Shown here piece by piece: positions 1-17,100 of a DNA stretch of 64,000 nt. The notes below the pieces were generated by a model. That model searched no databases, was not told where the DNA came from, and was given only the letters and a program-made list of their open reading frames with translations. The position numbers and the translations under genes are program-made. This stretch comes from Agelaius tricolor (lineage: Eukaryota; Chordata; Aves; Passeriformes; Icteridae), in contig JALJCS010000002.1 in the NCBI GenBank assembly GCA_023055355.1, positions 78,139,001 to 78,203,000 of the forward strand, read 5' to 3'. Position 1 is the stretch's first letter; each line of letters begins with the position of its first letter.

Positions 1-4360
<4,360 letters not shown>

Positions 4361-4368
4361 TTGTTACA

Positions 4369-7300
4369 CTAGAAAGCAGCAACAGAATTCATCATTAAAA
4401 TGGACTAAAAAGCAAACAATAGGATTGTCACGATGATTAACTCTCTAACTGATCACAAGAAGTGTTAGCTTGTCAAAAGTGAGAATTTGAGATTACAAAT
4501 GCAAATTTTAAAATTTATGATGTACCAACATTATTATAGCATTATTACTGCCACACTCTTGTTTTTTTTCCACACAGGTATAAAAGTTAATTTCAAAAAT
4601 CTGCTCATAAAAAAGAAAATCAGGTTTCTGAGAATGCCCAAGGAACCAAATGAAAAATGGGATATACTTCAAAGAAGGCACAGTGGTTTGAATTGCTGAC
4701 AATAAAACTTCAGAAGCTTTAAATGAAATCCAAAAGCCCACATAAATGCCAGTATCTCAGAGATATTATTAATAATTGCATCAATAGGGAAGACACATTG
4801 TATTATATAGTCCTCTACCAAATCTTTGTAACAAAGTGCTGAAACCATAAGCATGGCAGAATTGGAAAAGTCATTTAAGCAGATAACAGGTTATCTTGCT
4901 TTAGTAAATCCAAAAAAAACAACTACAAATTTTAATAATAAAGATAAATACTTTGAAGTCAAGTAATAACAGAGAAATTGGGGGAACTGTTCTTTCTGAA
5001 GATCCGTTAAAAAAAAAAAAGAATAACTGAAAGCATTTTTACATTTTCTCTTTAAGTACCTCCATCATTGTCCACTGGACAATGTCCACTAAGACCAACA
5101 CATATTACAAACCTACAGAAACAACTTGATTATCTGTTATGAGTCCCACATTGGCATAACATGCATTTGCAAGCCCAAGAAGGTCTGAGCACCAAATTAT
5201 TTTCTATAGATACACATATATATAAAAATATCCATAATGATACACTTCAAGGATAGAGTTGATAATTTCCATCAACTCTTAGGGAAGTAAACCTCTACAG
5301 TGCAATTGTCCTTGACTCAGAGATTAAAACTTCCAAATCTTTCCACAAGAAACGTACCCTGAAAGCTCCCAAGCCTCTTTAGTTTCAGGTTTGCCTTCTT
5401 TCCAGTAAACCCACAGTCTAGACCAAGTATCCCTCTGGATTAATTTATCTTACAAGTGCATGAGACATCAAAGAGAACAAGGCAGAAGGAAAGGCATCTG
5501 CTTCTATCTGGTCAACTCCCTAGCAACATACATATTCATATTTGAATATGAAACTGTACTTAAGCCAACCCAGCTCCATTCCTTTCACTGTATTCATAAG
5601 ACTTTTCATGAAAAGGAGTGATTTTTTAGAGGAAAAAAGGAAAAGGAACATGGAAAATACAAAGAAGAAACTGAAAATAGAAGAAAGAAAATGTTGTGGG
5701 GTCTGAGGAAATTTTCCTCAGGCTTCTTCTATTCCTCTAGGGCACAATTCACATGTCTCATCTTCATTTTGCTATCTCAGTGATGAATCTTTTGGACACT
5801 GAAGTACATATAAATTACCTGTAAAAGAAACACTCAAACATCCATGCACATATTTTAAGAAGCATGTCAGATTCATAGAAGTCCTCATGCACCTCCCAAA
5901 ACCTAAATGTGATTTCTTCCTTGAGTATCTTTTTGTTCCCATGACTTCCATAAAGTTTAATTCATTGACCTTGAGGAGAAAAGAGTGAAGGTCTAAGTAC
6001 TAAAATAATTTTTAGACCAATGCTTTTTAGGCTTAGAAAGCACACCTCTTAAAAGCAGTCTGCCCCTTTATTCCTAGTTCTCTTTTTATACTGGTATTTT
6101 CCACTCCCTATTGCTTTCCTGGCTGCCAGACTGAGCTCATTAACAGTCAGTGCCTTTCCCACAGAATCCAGTGCAGACCAGTACCTGACCCCTTAATGAC
6201 AGTTTTCAGAAAAACAAATTTCTGCTGACAAAATGATGCTGTAACTCCCACTGATGCTGCAACAGCAAGTAGAAAGGGTTTGCATGAAACGCAACAGAAT
6301 TTAAACTTGAACTGAGATGCATTTTCAAAACAGTCAAAATTTTCTTGCGTCAACTGTCTGAAACTCCTCATTATTAAGAGTTCTTGAAAGCACCCAATTC
6401 TTTTTTCAAGGTAATATTTCCAAACTCACTGGTAAATGGATAGCATTGAGTCAACCTAAAAATATGGTCAACTTTTTCCTCTTTGTCTGTGTGTGTACTC
6501 ACACTTCTTGTACAACTCAAGTACTTTCTCGCATGGACACATCAATTCTGTTACTTCCTCGCCTCCTCCATGTCACCAACTCTCCCACTATGCATCTAAT
6601 GCAGGAAAAGAGAAGATTAAGAAAGAGGTGCTGTGCAAAAAGCATCCTTTAGCATAGAGAAGGGAAGAATAAAAAGGCTGATTTCCCTTCCCTGAAATGC
6701 AAATGCTCATTTGAGATGCAACAATTGTGTCCATATTAGATAAAAGACAACTTGTAACAAGAACATGCATTTATTTAAGTGGAGGACACTTAAAATTCAG
6801 ATAAAGAGCAAAACTTCACAAGTCACAAGATGGTCCTTTAATCTTTACCATTTCCAGTTTTGAAAAATCCAAGATGAAAAATAAGGCAAGGCATTTTTCT
6901 AAGAAGTTTGGAGACTATTAGGAATATATATTTGTATAATAGGTTGAAGAGGTCTGTAATACAAATACATTTCCATAAATAATTTTGCTATTTTACTAAA
7001 AAAAAATGTTTCTCAGAAAAACTAATACATTTTACTGCAAATAGTTATACTGATTTTCAGTAACATTATAAATGTTAAAAGTTAGTAAAATACTTATTAG
7101 CAAGAAAAAGTTATGTCTCATTAACCCAAAGCAGTATTTAAGGTAGTGAAACTTAGTAAATAAGAGATACTTCTCTTACTACATTGCACACCTTACAGAC
7201 TTTGCAGAGGGCACACATGCTTCACACGTGTGAAGTCAGGAGTCTTTCAAACAGCACTATCTGCTAGGGTTCTGCTCATGCTGCACAAGCCCTCATCATC

Positions 7301-9242
7301 CCAAATGCATGAAAGAAAGAATTACACCAGTTCCACCCAATTCTCCTCACTTCTAAAAGCCCATGTTAGCTGAAAAGTTCCCAAGGTTTGAGAGGTGGAT
7401 GGTAGGGTTTCTAAAGATGATAAACATCCTCAAGGATCAGTCACTGCCAGGGAAGCAAGCAATCTCTTCTTGAGGACTTGATGTAAGAAAGTCTGGCAAA
7501 TTGCCATATTTTCAGGATGGTGAAAATAAACCATGGGTGCATTACCTCTTGAAATACCATTCTACAACACATCTAGTCGGCAAACCAAATGTAAAATATT
7601 TTAAATACATGACCAGATTACTTGAACATTTGGAATTCTGGAATAACTTAACATGGACAGATTATATTGTTCAGACAATGTAGGATAAGCCTCGACTGCC
7701 ACTAAGTTACAACACATAACAAGAAATTTAGTTCTTGAATTACTTAGTGTTATTAAAGTAGCTGTGCTCCACGTTGGTCATATTTAATTAAAACCTTTGC
7801 TTTTCTCAAACTATCAACTTGCCCTCCAGGTAGGGTACCATAAAGGGAGGCAAAGCAGTTCAGAATGTGTACAGGTGATAGCTCTGTCATTCTTTTTATT
7901 GAAATAGCTTTTATAATTGCAGAAGCCAGGCTTTAAAAATATATATCTGGACAGGAAAAGACTGAAAATTACTATATATAATGTACATCTGAACTGCAGT
8001 GATGTACAGTCACAAGGGACCCTCTGCCATGTCTAGGCTGCTCGAGAGCATGATTAGGTCAACTAAGAATATGACAAGTCTTTCTGCTTGAGCTGTAATT
8101 ATCAAAGCAAAAATCTAAGTCAAGGACTAGTCCTGCCTTGCAGTTTTATAGATCAGAATGTTCTTTGAACTCCAGTGATGATTCTAATGAAGATAAGTGG
8201 CACACATCAAACAACTGAGTCATTGTCTATTTTTCAGCAGAAACTGCAAACATGGCATTCTACCTGGAAAGGAACAGATCTATTATCAGAATGATCTATC
8301 AGCGCACTTGGGAACTGCTAGACTGTAGCAATCCTCTCTGTGCTGCAATGTCAGAGGACAGTACTGGCCTGCCCAGATAACCTTGCAGAGCATTACAATG
8401 ACATTGTTCCGAATTATAGGTGCATCCAGTCTGACAAGCAGAGATACCCAGCTAAAACACAGAAAAACTATTGAAGTGGGTTTGGCATCACTGTCTTTAG
8501 TCACAAGCCTCAAATCTGTTCTGACAGAAACTATTGCTGTCATTGAACATTTCCTAGCTCCTGTGAACTGCTAATGGCATTAGACCAAAAATCCATAATT
8601 TTCAGATATCTCAGGGCTCAAATGAACACAAAACCAGAACGAGAAACCAGAAACTTGCAAATGAAGTCTATTTCTGATCAGCTAATCTTGCCATAATGCT
8701 ACACTTTAGCATTTTATGTCAGCTGTGCGCCAGACTGAAAAAGGCAGGAAATGCTATGTCTGCTGCAAGAAGCTGACAATGAAATTATGACAAATGGATG
8801 CTTCTTCTCACTGATAGAGCTTGTAGCAACACAATTGCTAGTGATCTTGGGCTACATGCACATAAATATACATTTTCTAAAATCTCAAGGTAACCATTCA
8901 GTTCTCAAGGAAACAGAGTGCTTCACAGGAAACAGACATTTCATATGAGGTTACAAGAGCTAAGACTGTTTCACAACCTAATTTCATCACTGCATTTGAA
9001 AGAAATCCCCAAGAAACTGCTTCTCTAAAAATCCTACCTCCAAATTGGAATTATGATGCCTCTTTTCAGTTTGTTAACAGACAATACAGCTGGAAAAATT
9101 GCCAGCTGATGTGCTGATAAGCTAAGTACCAGAAGCAGCTTGAGTCATTCTGAATTTGAAGAATCACACAAAATCTTGAGTGTAAGCTTTATCTTCTACT
9201 AGAACTGATACAGCTATCACTTCCTGAGTAATAGCTCAGGAA
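4369..9242. other. CPNE3 5' intron, gene-proximal part
   Basis: Non-coding sequence between the first coding exon and the CR1 copy. It holds two short inverted repeats (5067-5083 and 7220-7235) and a less AT-rich patch at about 8290-8570. Nothing else was recognised. Confidence 0.55.
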
Positions 9243-10028
9243 GTATGTATGAGGTTCACTAACATCAAGTACTGCATCCTGCACTTGGGTCACAATAACC
9301 CCATGAAGCACCACAGGCTTGGGAAAGATTGGCTCAAAATCTGCCCAGTGGAAAAGGACTTGGGCATACTGGTTAACAGCTGGCTGAACATGAGCCAGTG
9401 TGTGTCCAGATGGCCAAGAAGCCCAAAGGTATCCTGGCTTGTAGCAAAACAAGAACAGCCAGCAGGACAAGGGCTGTAATTCTGTGGTTGTTTCACTGCA
9501 CTTGGAACTGGTGTGGCCACACCTCGAATCCTGTGTCCACTACTGGCTCCCTCAGTTCAGGAAGGACATTGAGGTGCTGGAGCATGTCCAGAGGACAACA
9601 GAGCTGGTGAAGGGTCTAAAGAGTAAGTCCTATGTCAAATGGCTGAAGGAGCTGGGGGTGTTAAGCCTGGAGAAAAGGAGGCTCAGGGATGACATTACTG
9701 CTCTGTACAACTCCCTGAAAGGAGGCTGTGGCCAGGTGGGTGTTGGCCTCCTCCAAAGCAACAAGTGACAGGATAAGAGAACATAACCTCAAGCTGTGCC
9801 AGGGGAGGTTCAGGTTGGACATCAGGCAGAATTTCTCCATGGAAAGTGTTGATAAGCATTGGAATGGAGTGCCCAGTGAGGTGGTGAAGTCACCCCTCTC
9901 AGAGACATTCAAGAAGCATCTCATTGTAGCACTTAGTGCTATGGTCTAGTTCACAAGACACTGATAGGTCACACATTGGACTTGATGATCTTGGAGGTGT
10001 TTTTCAACCTAAATGACTCCATGATTAT
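9243..10028 (+). mobile_element. CR1 LINE, 3' part, about 0.8 kb, forward orientation
   Basis: The sequence follows the 3' end of avian CR1 (chicken repeat 1), a non-LTR retrotransposon. Landmarks in order are the remnant of the reverse-transcriptase frame (GTGGCCACACCTCGAATCCTG near 9513, CTGGAGCATGTCCAGAGG near 9577), the CTGGAGAAAAGGAGGCTCAGG stretch near 9668, and the terminal GATCTTGGAGGT...CAACCTAAATGA near 9990-10015. The frame is broken, so the copy is inert. Several short frames at 9189-9949 on both strands are pieces of it. It is 5' truncated, as most CR1 copies are. It lies antisense to CPNE3 in its 5' intron. Confidence 0.88.
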
Positions 10029-13000
10029 CATATTCACAATTCAGTATAAAGGAGGGAATTAGAACATTCTGAACTAAAAAAGTAAGATCAGGCTGATAAA
10101 ACCCTAATAACCACACCACTCATTTGACTGGGGATTATGTCAATCAAAACACAAGCTAATACTAAAGAAATCTGAGATACATGCATGCATGAGAATGGAA
10201 GCATAGTTTTCTGTATGGGAAATGAATCACCTATTTATACAAGCTTTATAATACTCTACTGGATTGGTAGCACACTGGTATAACAAGTTACACAACTATT
10301 TGCAGGTTGTTTCCGTATATAAAAATCTGTCAGTAAGCTACATTGCCAAAGAACAAGTTTAGAATTCTATTTTTAAATAAAAATTCCACTGCAAAGAAAT
10401 TATTAATTTGACTTATAGGACACCTGCTCATAAAATTACTTCAAAACAGTTATTTCTAAATATCTTTCTGTTGGTCTTTTTTTATATATTTTATTTTTTA
10501 GTCCTGCATACATGTGTTTGCCCTTTAGACACATCTTTAAGGCTTAGTTCTTCCCAGCATCTTCCTCACACAAAAGCATTTAGATGATGTTTCGAATGAG
10601 CTAAACTGTAAAAGGTAATATTGTGCCTTGAACAAGAAAATTAAGAAATACAGATCTCCTGACTTCAAAATTCAATTATTTTAAGCATACAGCAGCAAAA
10701 CAGAGGAACACACATTCCTTGCATATATGTTTATATGCTTTATCAGAGTATCTTTATACCAATTATTTCATGTAAAACCATCCATCAACTATGCAACGTG
10801 AATAGTATCTTAAATTGTGTGTTCTTCATTGCAATTTCCCTGTGTAGAGCCACTGACTAATTGACTACATAATTAACATTAACCACAAGAAAGAAAAAAC
10901 CTTTATCTCAGTGAAACTTGCTATACTTTACTGTAGAAACAAGATGCAGGTGAACACATGCCTTAAACTAATCCCATTAACAGTTCTTTTCAAGGGACGT
11001 TGTCCCTCTTCACTGTTACAAATATTAGTTCTTAAATAGGAATTACAGTAACGTACCACAGAAGTCTGCCTCCAGGCCTCTCAGCAAAAGGCTAAAGCTT
11101 CAAGCAACAGTAGCACTAAAAAGTGAAATGAAAGGAAATTAAAACGAAGAATTGTTATTCCCATAGATCAATCAAAGTAAGAGGTTTGAGGAACTACAGT
11201 TTCTCTTAAAATAAATAACCTGTCCAACAGTTTTATGTGTCCATGACAGCAGCACTGTAGGGATTACTCAACGGTAATTTAGAGCCTTTATTAGAGAATA
11301 ATAGATACTAAATATTATAAAAGTCCAGCAAGAAGAGCCCTTTAAGATTTTAAGAATGAAGATCCAATTACTGGTTTTGTCCTATTCATTTTTTTTCCAA
11401 TAAGGTGACAGTGGATTAGAGTAAGTAGATCAAAATCAGTAGCCCCCAACATTGTTTATGCTATAACTAGCCTGTGCATCCTTACACAGCTAAAGGATGA
11501 CAAAGGAAAGTCCATGAAATCAGTATTCCACAGTGGTCCAGCACATCTCAGTATAAACAATAACATTTTGAAACCAGCAATTACAAAATTGCACTTTACA
11601 GTAGCCCAGAAGTATTTCAAACCTTCCTGTATGTAAACCAAGTGCTGTCCAATCAGCTGCTCTCCAGTTCTGTATCACAGCAGCTACTTGCACTCAGCAT
11701 TCTCTGCACCTGGAGGCATCATTTATGCTCAGCATATCCACAGGCAGTGGGTCCTAAGACAGGCACACAGTAATCATGCTAATTCCTGGAACCATCACAT
11801 ATGCTAATCACTTGCCATGAGGATTTTTTCAAAAACCCTCCTGGGTAGGGGAAGTACCAGAAGCTAACTGCCCACAACTAGAACGAATTCAGCTGCCTCC
11901 TAACTGTGCCTTTGATAAAGCACTGAGTGAAAGTGCCCTTGATCCATCTACAAGACAGAATGGATCTAAAGTCTCCTTCAATCAGAGAACAAAGCATGAT
12001 TCAAATCAGTAAAGACTATTCCTTAAACAGAAGCTTGGATCCAGCAACCAAGCCCCTAAAATTCCTCTATTCATTAATCCTTCAGACACTTAATAATGCC
12101 CTTTCAAAATGTCTGAGCAAAAGCATCTCATCTAAAGCAATATCAAAGATAAACCAAAGAAATCAAATAGAATCAGAGTTGATGGAAAAGACCTTTAAGA
12201 TTATAAAAAAACCCACACCACAATTCTACTTCCTCCCTACCGGCTTGCACAAGCCATACCACACCTTCAAATGTCACGCTAGGAGGGGCCAGTATTAATC
12301 TTTGCCTAACTGATCCAGGAACAGAAATAATATTCTTGGGTTTAACAGGAACTAAGATCTACAAATAATAAATTGATCATATATTACTTATGTTGGAAGA
12401 GCATCCTGACTTTCACAGGAAAATAAAACAGGAAGGAATAGAAGGTATCTTACTCCCTAACTTTGTTCCTGAAAACCATGTAATGACAGCATTTGTTCCT
12501 AAATCAAATTTAAAAAAATTAAATTCCATCCCAAATATGTGTACAGTTGAGATTTTAATTTTATTACCCCTAACACTAGCGCTTTCCTTTAGCATTCAAT
12601 ACAGGAGAAAAATTTGGCATAAAAGAAGACTGTACAAACACTGTGGTACCAATTCTGCTACTATGCATTTCTGGACATTTAATAATAGCTTAGTTATTCA
12701 GCCTACCAGAAATAGCTTTTTGCTTTTGTTACCTGAAGTGAAATTAGTGTAACAGTCACCTATAATGAATCTGCATAGTTTAATTTTAAGACATTTAGCA
12801 CAAACATACTTGTTGCAAAAACACTGCATTCTTCCTAACACCACATAACAAAAGATAACAAAAGAACTCCTATCTTTTACTCCTTTAACATCTTTCCTAC
12901 TTTTTTCCCCTTCAAATGCTTTTTGGTATTCTGCATGCACTTTGAAACATCCTCCCTCTATGAGTATACACATATAATGTCAAAATTTAAAGCTCCAACT

Positions 13001-13429
13001 GAAAAAAAAAAGGAGGGAAAAAAAAGCCGGGATTAGGTTTGACTGCATTTATTTTATTAAACAAACTTTTTGCACCACCACAAAAATGTTTTTAACTCGA
13101 ACCTTCAGGGACATAACCCTCCAGGAAGATAAATGAAGGGTTGGAGGCAGGGCAATATTACTTTGAGGATACTTAACGTACTTTGAAGATAGGAGTATGT
13201 AAGCAAAAGTGAAGAGATTTCACATTTTAAAACTTTTCCCTAGTGGAAGAGTAAGTTATGACAACAAGAACATTATCTAAGATTTGTCTTGTATATATTA
13301 TGCAACTACAGTGAAGAAAGAAAACAACCACCCACTCAACCAGCAGCTCAGAAAGAACAGCCTGCGGTTTTCAGGAACGATGCTGACTCTCGAAACCCTC
13401 CTCTCTCAGAGGTAAGGGTGCTTTTCAGA
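10029..13429. other. CPNE3 5' intron, promoter-proximal part
   Basis: AT-rich intron. A possible short reverse CR1 scrap lies at about 12,165-12,215 (GGAAAAGACCTTTAAGATTA resembles an inverted CR1 3' end). Frames of 123 codons (11,927-12,298) and 120 codons (12,390-12,752) have no recognisable domain and no splice or start support. Confidence 0.5.
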
Positions 13430-13772
13430 GCGGCGTTTACACCGCCACAGAGACCGGCACTACGGACTCAAACCTTCAGGCCCACAGCTTTAACTTCACC
13501 GAGTTCCGCCACCCGCGGGACGGCGGACGGGGCAGCGATTTCTCGATCCCCGCAGCAGCCGCAGCTGGCAGCGCGCTCCGCGTCCCCCCGCAGGAAGCGG
13601 GGCCGCAGCTGCGGGGACGTTTCACACGAGGAAGGGCGAGGATAGCAGCCGCCCGGAGCCCTGCCCTGCCGCCCCAGCCCCGCACGGGTCCCACTGGACG
13701 GGGCAGAGCGGCCAAGATGTCAAGCCCCGCGGGACACGGCGGCCCCAGGGCACGGCCGGACCCCACCCTCAC

Positions 13773-13850
13773 CTGCAGCGCGGCGCCTCCGGACCCCCGA
13801 CCCGCGGCGGCCACACCCACGCAACCGGACACGCCCCGCCCCGGGGCGCA
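13773..13850 (-). other. CPNE3: Probable CPNE3 non-coding first exon (5' limit unknown)
   Basis: On the minus strand a strong donor, CTGCAG|GTGAGGGTGGGG, ends an exon at 13,773. The acceptor just upstream of the CPNE3 ATG (at 4369-4370) shows that a 5' untranslated exon must exist upstream, and this is the best donor in the CpG island. The transcription start is not visible; the right-hand limit given is a placeholder near the NRF1-like motif. This implies a first intron of about 9.4 kb (4369-13,772). Confidence 0.5.
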
Positions 13851-14070
13851 GGCGCAGAGCCCCCGTGCGCGCCCCCCCTCCCCGCCCCGGCCGGGCCAGC
13901 GGCCGCTCGGGCCCGGCGTGGCTCAGGGCCCGGCCGCGCAATGTCCGGCCCGCGGCACGGCGGGCTGCCCGGCCGGGCGGGCGGCCCTTGCCCTTGTGTG
14001 CCCCGAGGCCGGGCAGGGCCGTGGGGCGGAGCGGCTCCTCCGCAGGCGGGGGGCGGTGCTGGTAGCGGCG

Positions 14071-14181
14071 ATGGCGGCGCTCATGGCGGCGCTGGCGCGG
14101 CCCTTCCGCCGCGGCCCCGCCGGCCTGGGGACAGCACTCCGGCGAGAGGCGATGGGCGGCCCCTGCGGCCGGGGGACTCAG
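14071..14181 (+). CDS. RMDN1: RMDN1 exon 1 (coding part)
   Basis: Residues 1-37, very GC-rich, ending GRGTQ with donor CAG|GTAGCC, phase 0. The N-terminus is poorly conserved with human, so the start rests on the reading frame, the Kozak context and position in the CpG island. Methionines 5 and 28 are alternative in-frame starts. Confidence 0.82.
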
Positions 14182-17100
14182 GTAGCCAGGGTGCCGCTCG
14201 CTGCGGGGAGTGCGGCCGCTTCCAGGGCCTGCTTGGAATGCGCTGCCCGGGGGCTGGGGAGTCACCGAGCCTGGAGGTGTTTTAGGGAAGAGCGGACGCG
14301 GCGCTTAGTGCCGTGCTGTATTTGGCGTGGTGGGGTTCGCTCGTAGGTTGGACTCGGTGATCTCAGAGGCCTCTTCCAGCCTAATTCTCTCCGATTCCCA
14401 CGGGGTGTGGCCGCCGCTCGCCCCCGCGGAGCCGCTCCGCCGGCAGGAGGGAGGCGGGTGGAGGCTCCGGCACCGCGGGCGTAGCGAAGGAATGGTTTGT
14501 TGGTGCGAAAACAGACCTGGGCTCGTTTGAGCAGTACGCATTTGATTTTTGCTTCATACCTTGTGTTTGCTCCGTACTTACGGTTTATGTCCAGTCTAGT
14601 GCTCTGTTCGTTTTCCGACGTAATCGTGAGCTTCTGGTGAATATACTTCAAATCCTTGCTTGATGAAGTGACATTTTGTCATATGAAGATTTTTTTAAAT
14701 TTTAAAGTCTTTTTTTTTGCTCAGAATCTGAAATATAACCGGTGATACAGACAAGAAAAAGCTTTTTTTAACTCGGAGTGATAATGTTCATTAATACCTA
14801 TCTTATGATCCTACACAGGTGCTTAGGAAAAGCCTTCAGAGAGGAGTCGTGCTTTCAACAGGCTCCTTTTTGGTTTATGAAGCTCATAAGCTGATTTCTG
14901 GCTTTGCTGAGGTTCATGCAAGCTTCAAAGGTAATATTTTCTAATTTTGAAGTATATTGCATATTCTGATATGAAACTTAAAATTTTTAGTACCAGAATT
15001 ATAGAGGAAAATGGTGTAATGCTTTTGATTTTTTCCATTAAGACTGCATGCAGTGTAATTTCATGACAGAATGCTTTTGAATAGGTTATGGGTGATGTGG
15101 TAGCACTTCAACAGGTGATTATTTCAGGTATAACTGAAAGCAGATTAGTAGCTCATCCTGTCGGGGATAGAACACATGCACAAAGTGGATAATAACTAAT
15201 TTGTTGCCCAATCTTTAATTACGCTTATTTACTCTTACTTTAATTAAGTCTTAATGGATCTGTTAGGAATGCAAACCAAAACTTAATCTATTTCTAGAAA
15301 TTTTAGCTAGTTGAGGTTTTCCGTATGAACACTGTGTAATTTCTGTTTAATCTAGTTGAGCAATACCAAGATAGTTCCTCATATAAAATTGCACAAAAAT
15401 GTCTTCCGTCTCCCTAACACTAAAATGCGGGAAGCAAAGCCTTGCTTTACCGACTAGAAAACAATTTAACAAGTGGTAAAATGTTTTCTTGTATCCTTTG
15501 CATAAGAATAGACTCACTGTGGGAAGGACAGTAACAATATCTTAAAAGGGGATATTGTTGCAGAATTAAAACTTCCTTGTCTAAATAAGGAATTTCAGAG
15601 TAAGCCTGACTGAAAGGAGAATGAGCCTAAACTGGATGTGTGCTCACTGTATAGTTGAGGTAGTAGCCAGTTCAGGTAACCTGTTTCTGCATGTCTTAAA
15701 AAGAGGAAGATCTTAAATGTTTATGCAGAGAGAAATAAAAATTCAGATAATAAATTTATAAAAGGATAAGGAGCATTTCATGCGCAGGAGTATCAGTGAG
15801 TAGATCTGAAGTAGCTACTCTACACAATTAAGAAATAATAATAATGAGGAATAAAGAATTCATCATTTCTCATGAGGAATATAAACATAAATAACACTGC
15901 TTAGTTGGTCTTTTCAGTGCTCCCACATGAATCTGACATTTACATTGCCAAGAAAAGCAATGCTAATGCACTTTCTATACAAGACGTGATAAATATGGTA
16001 AAAACAAGGGTAAAACAGAAATACCTGAAAAATACTCTAAAATAATAAAAATATAATAATGTGTATAAAACACCTTGTGGGAAATGCATTCAGAAGTTTT
16101 GAGTTCTGAGCATTTAGTCTTTAGATATGTTAGTAGTGTTCAGGTTAGCAAGCAAACATAACTATTTAGTGAAGATCATACTGAAGATGTACCATGAAGC
16201 TCATTTTGGACACTAAAATCCAAAGCCCACATAGACCATTATCTTATCTTTGAAAGGGTTGAAAGAAGACATTTAGAGATAGCAAGGTTAAAAATTATCC
16301 AGAATGCATTGATTTATATTCTAGAATGCTTTCAAGCTGAAGAGGAGGCTTTTGTGTTCAGTCACCTTCAATGTTTTGCTTCTTCTGTGCTGACTTTAAA
16401 TTGGCTACCATATTTAGTAGGCAACTTGAAAAAGGAAACCTTATAAACATGATTAATTTTTATGAAAGGGGTTAGAACTTCTGTTTTGACTTCTTAAGTT
16501 TGATCATGGACCCAGGAGTAATACCAAAGAGACAATAAGCATAGGTAGGTCTGTAAAAAATTAGACAAGGCTTTTGACTTAACAGGTGTTTTTTTAATGC
16601 TTTGATGTTGGCAGAAGAGTAAACTTGAAGCTTGTTCTTCTCCTGTACAGTTACATACATGAACAAAATTACCCATCTGCTTCCCTTTGGGTATTTCTCC
16701 TTCTACTTCTATCCTTTTTCATGCTATAATCCTCTATAGTGTGGTGTTTGATAATTCTGTTTCCTGTATGCTGTTCCAAGTGCTATATTTATTTATATAT
16801 TATTTGTATATTATTATATTTTTGCAGTTGTGGAAATTATATTTCCCCACCACTGTTGTGTTTCAGAGTATTTTCTAGAAAAGGCATAAAAATAATGGAA
16901 CTTAGCTCATAAATTGATATTCTAGAAAGCCAATTCTGATTTTCAAAATTATTTTTGCTATTAGTATCTTAAACACACAGGAGTTCCAGTAGATTGTCTG
17001 TTTTGGGGTTGTATTTGGGAAAACCCTATGGACTTCGGTCAGAAAACCTTAAGCAATGTTTTGTTTTGGCTTGTGAGTAAATAATAGGACTCACTCAAAC

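Larger units (their letters stand above)
13430..14480. promoter_or_regulatory. CpG island spanning the CPNE3/RMDN1 head-to-head promoter
   Basis: About 1 kb of GC-rich sequence dense in CG dinucleotides, the only such block in the window and in sharp contrast to its AT-rich flanks. It covers the inferred CPNE3 non-coding first exon, the intervening promoter and RMDN1 exon 1. Motifs visible by eye are an NRF1-like GCGCAGGCGCAG at 13,846-13,857, a GC box CCCCGCCCC at 13,834-13,842 and further GC boxes. No TATA box was seen. Such islands usually drive broad, housekeeping-type initiation; here that is inference. Confidence 0.88.

Noticed and set aside
5067..5083. 17-base inverted repeat ATTGTCCACTGGACAAT
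   Set aside because: Short, without a known binding core or neighbouring structure; likely chance.
9189..9949. Cluster of frames of 70-94 codons on both strands
   Set aside because: All lie in the CR1 copy and are fragments or shadows of its broken reverse-transcriptase region.
11927..12752. Two neighbouring frames of 123 and 120 codons in the CPNE3 5' intron
   Set aside because: No recognisable family, low-complexity composition in AT-rich sequence, no start context or promoter, and part overlaps a possible CR1 scrap.
13717..14346. 209-codon plus-strand frame and 181-codon minus-strand frame (13,720-14,265) in the CpG island
   Set aside because: Stop codons are rare by composition in GC-rich DNA, so long frames arise on both strands. 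Pro/Arg/Ala/Gly-only composition, no domain, and the real RMDN1 frame uses a different register with proper splice sites.
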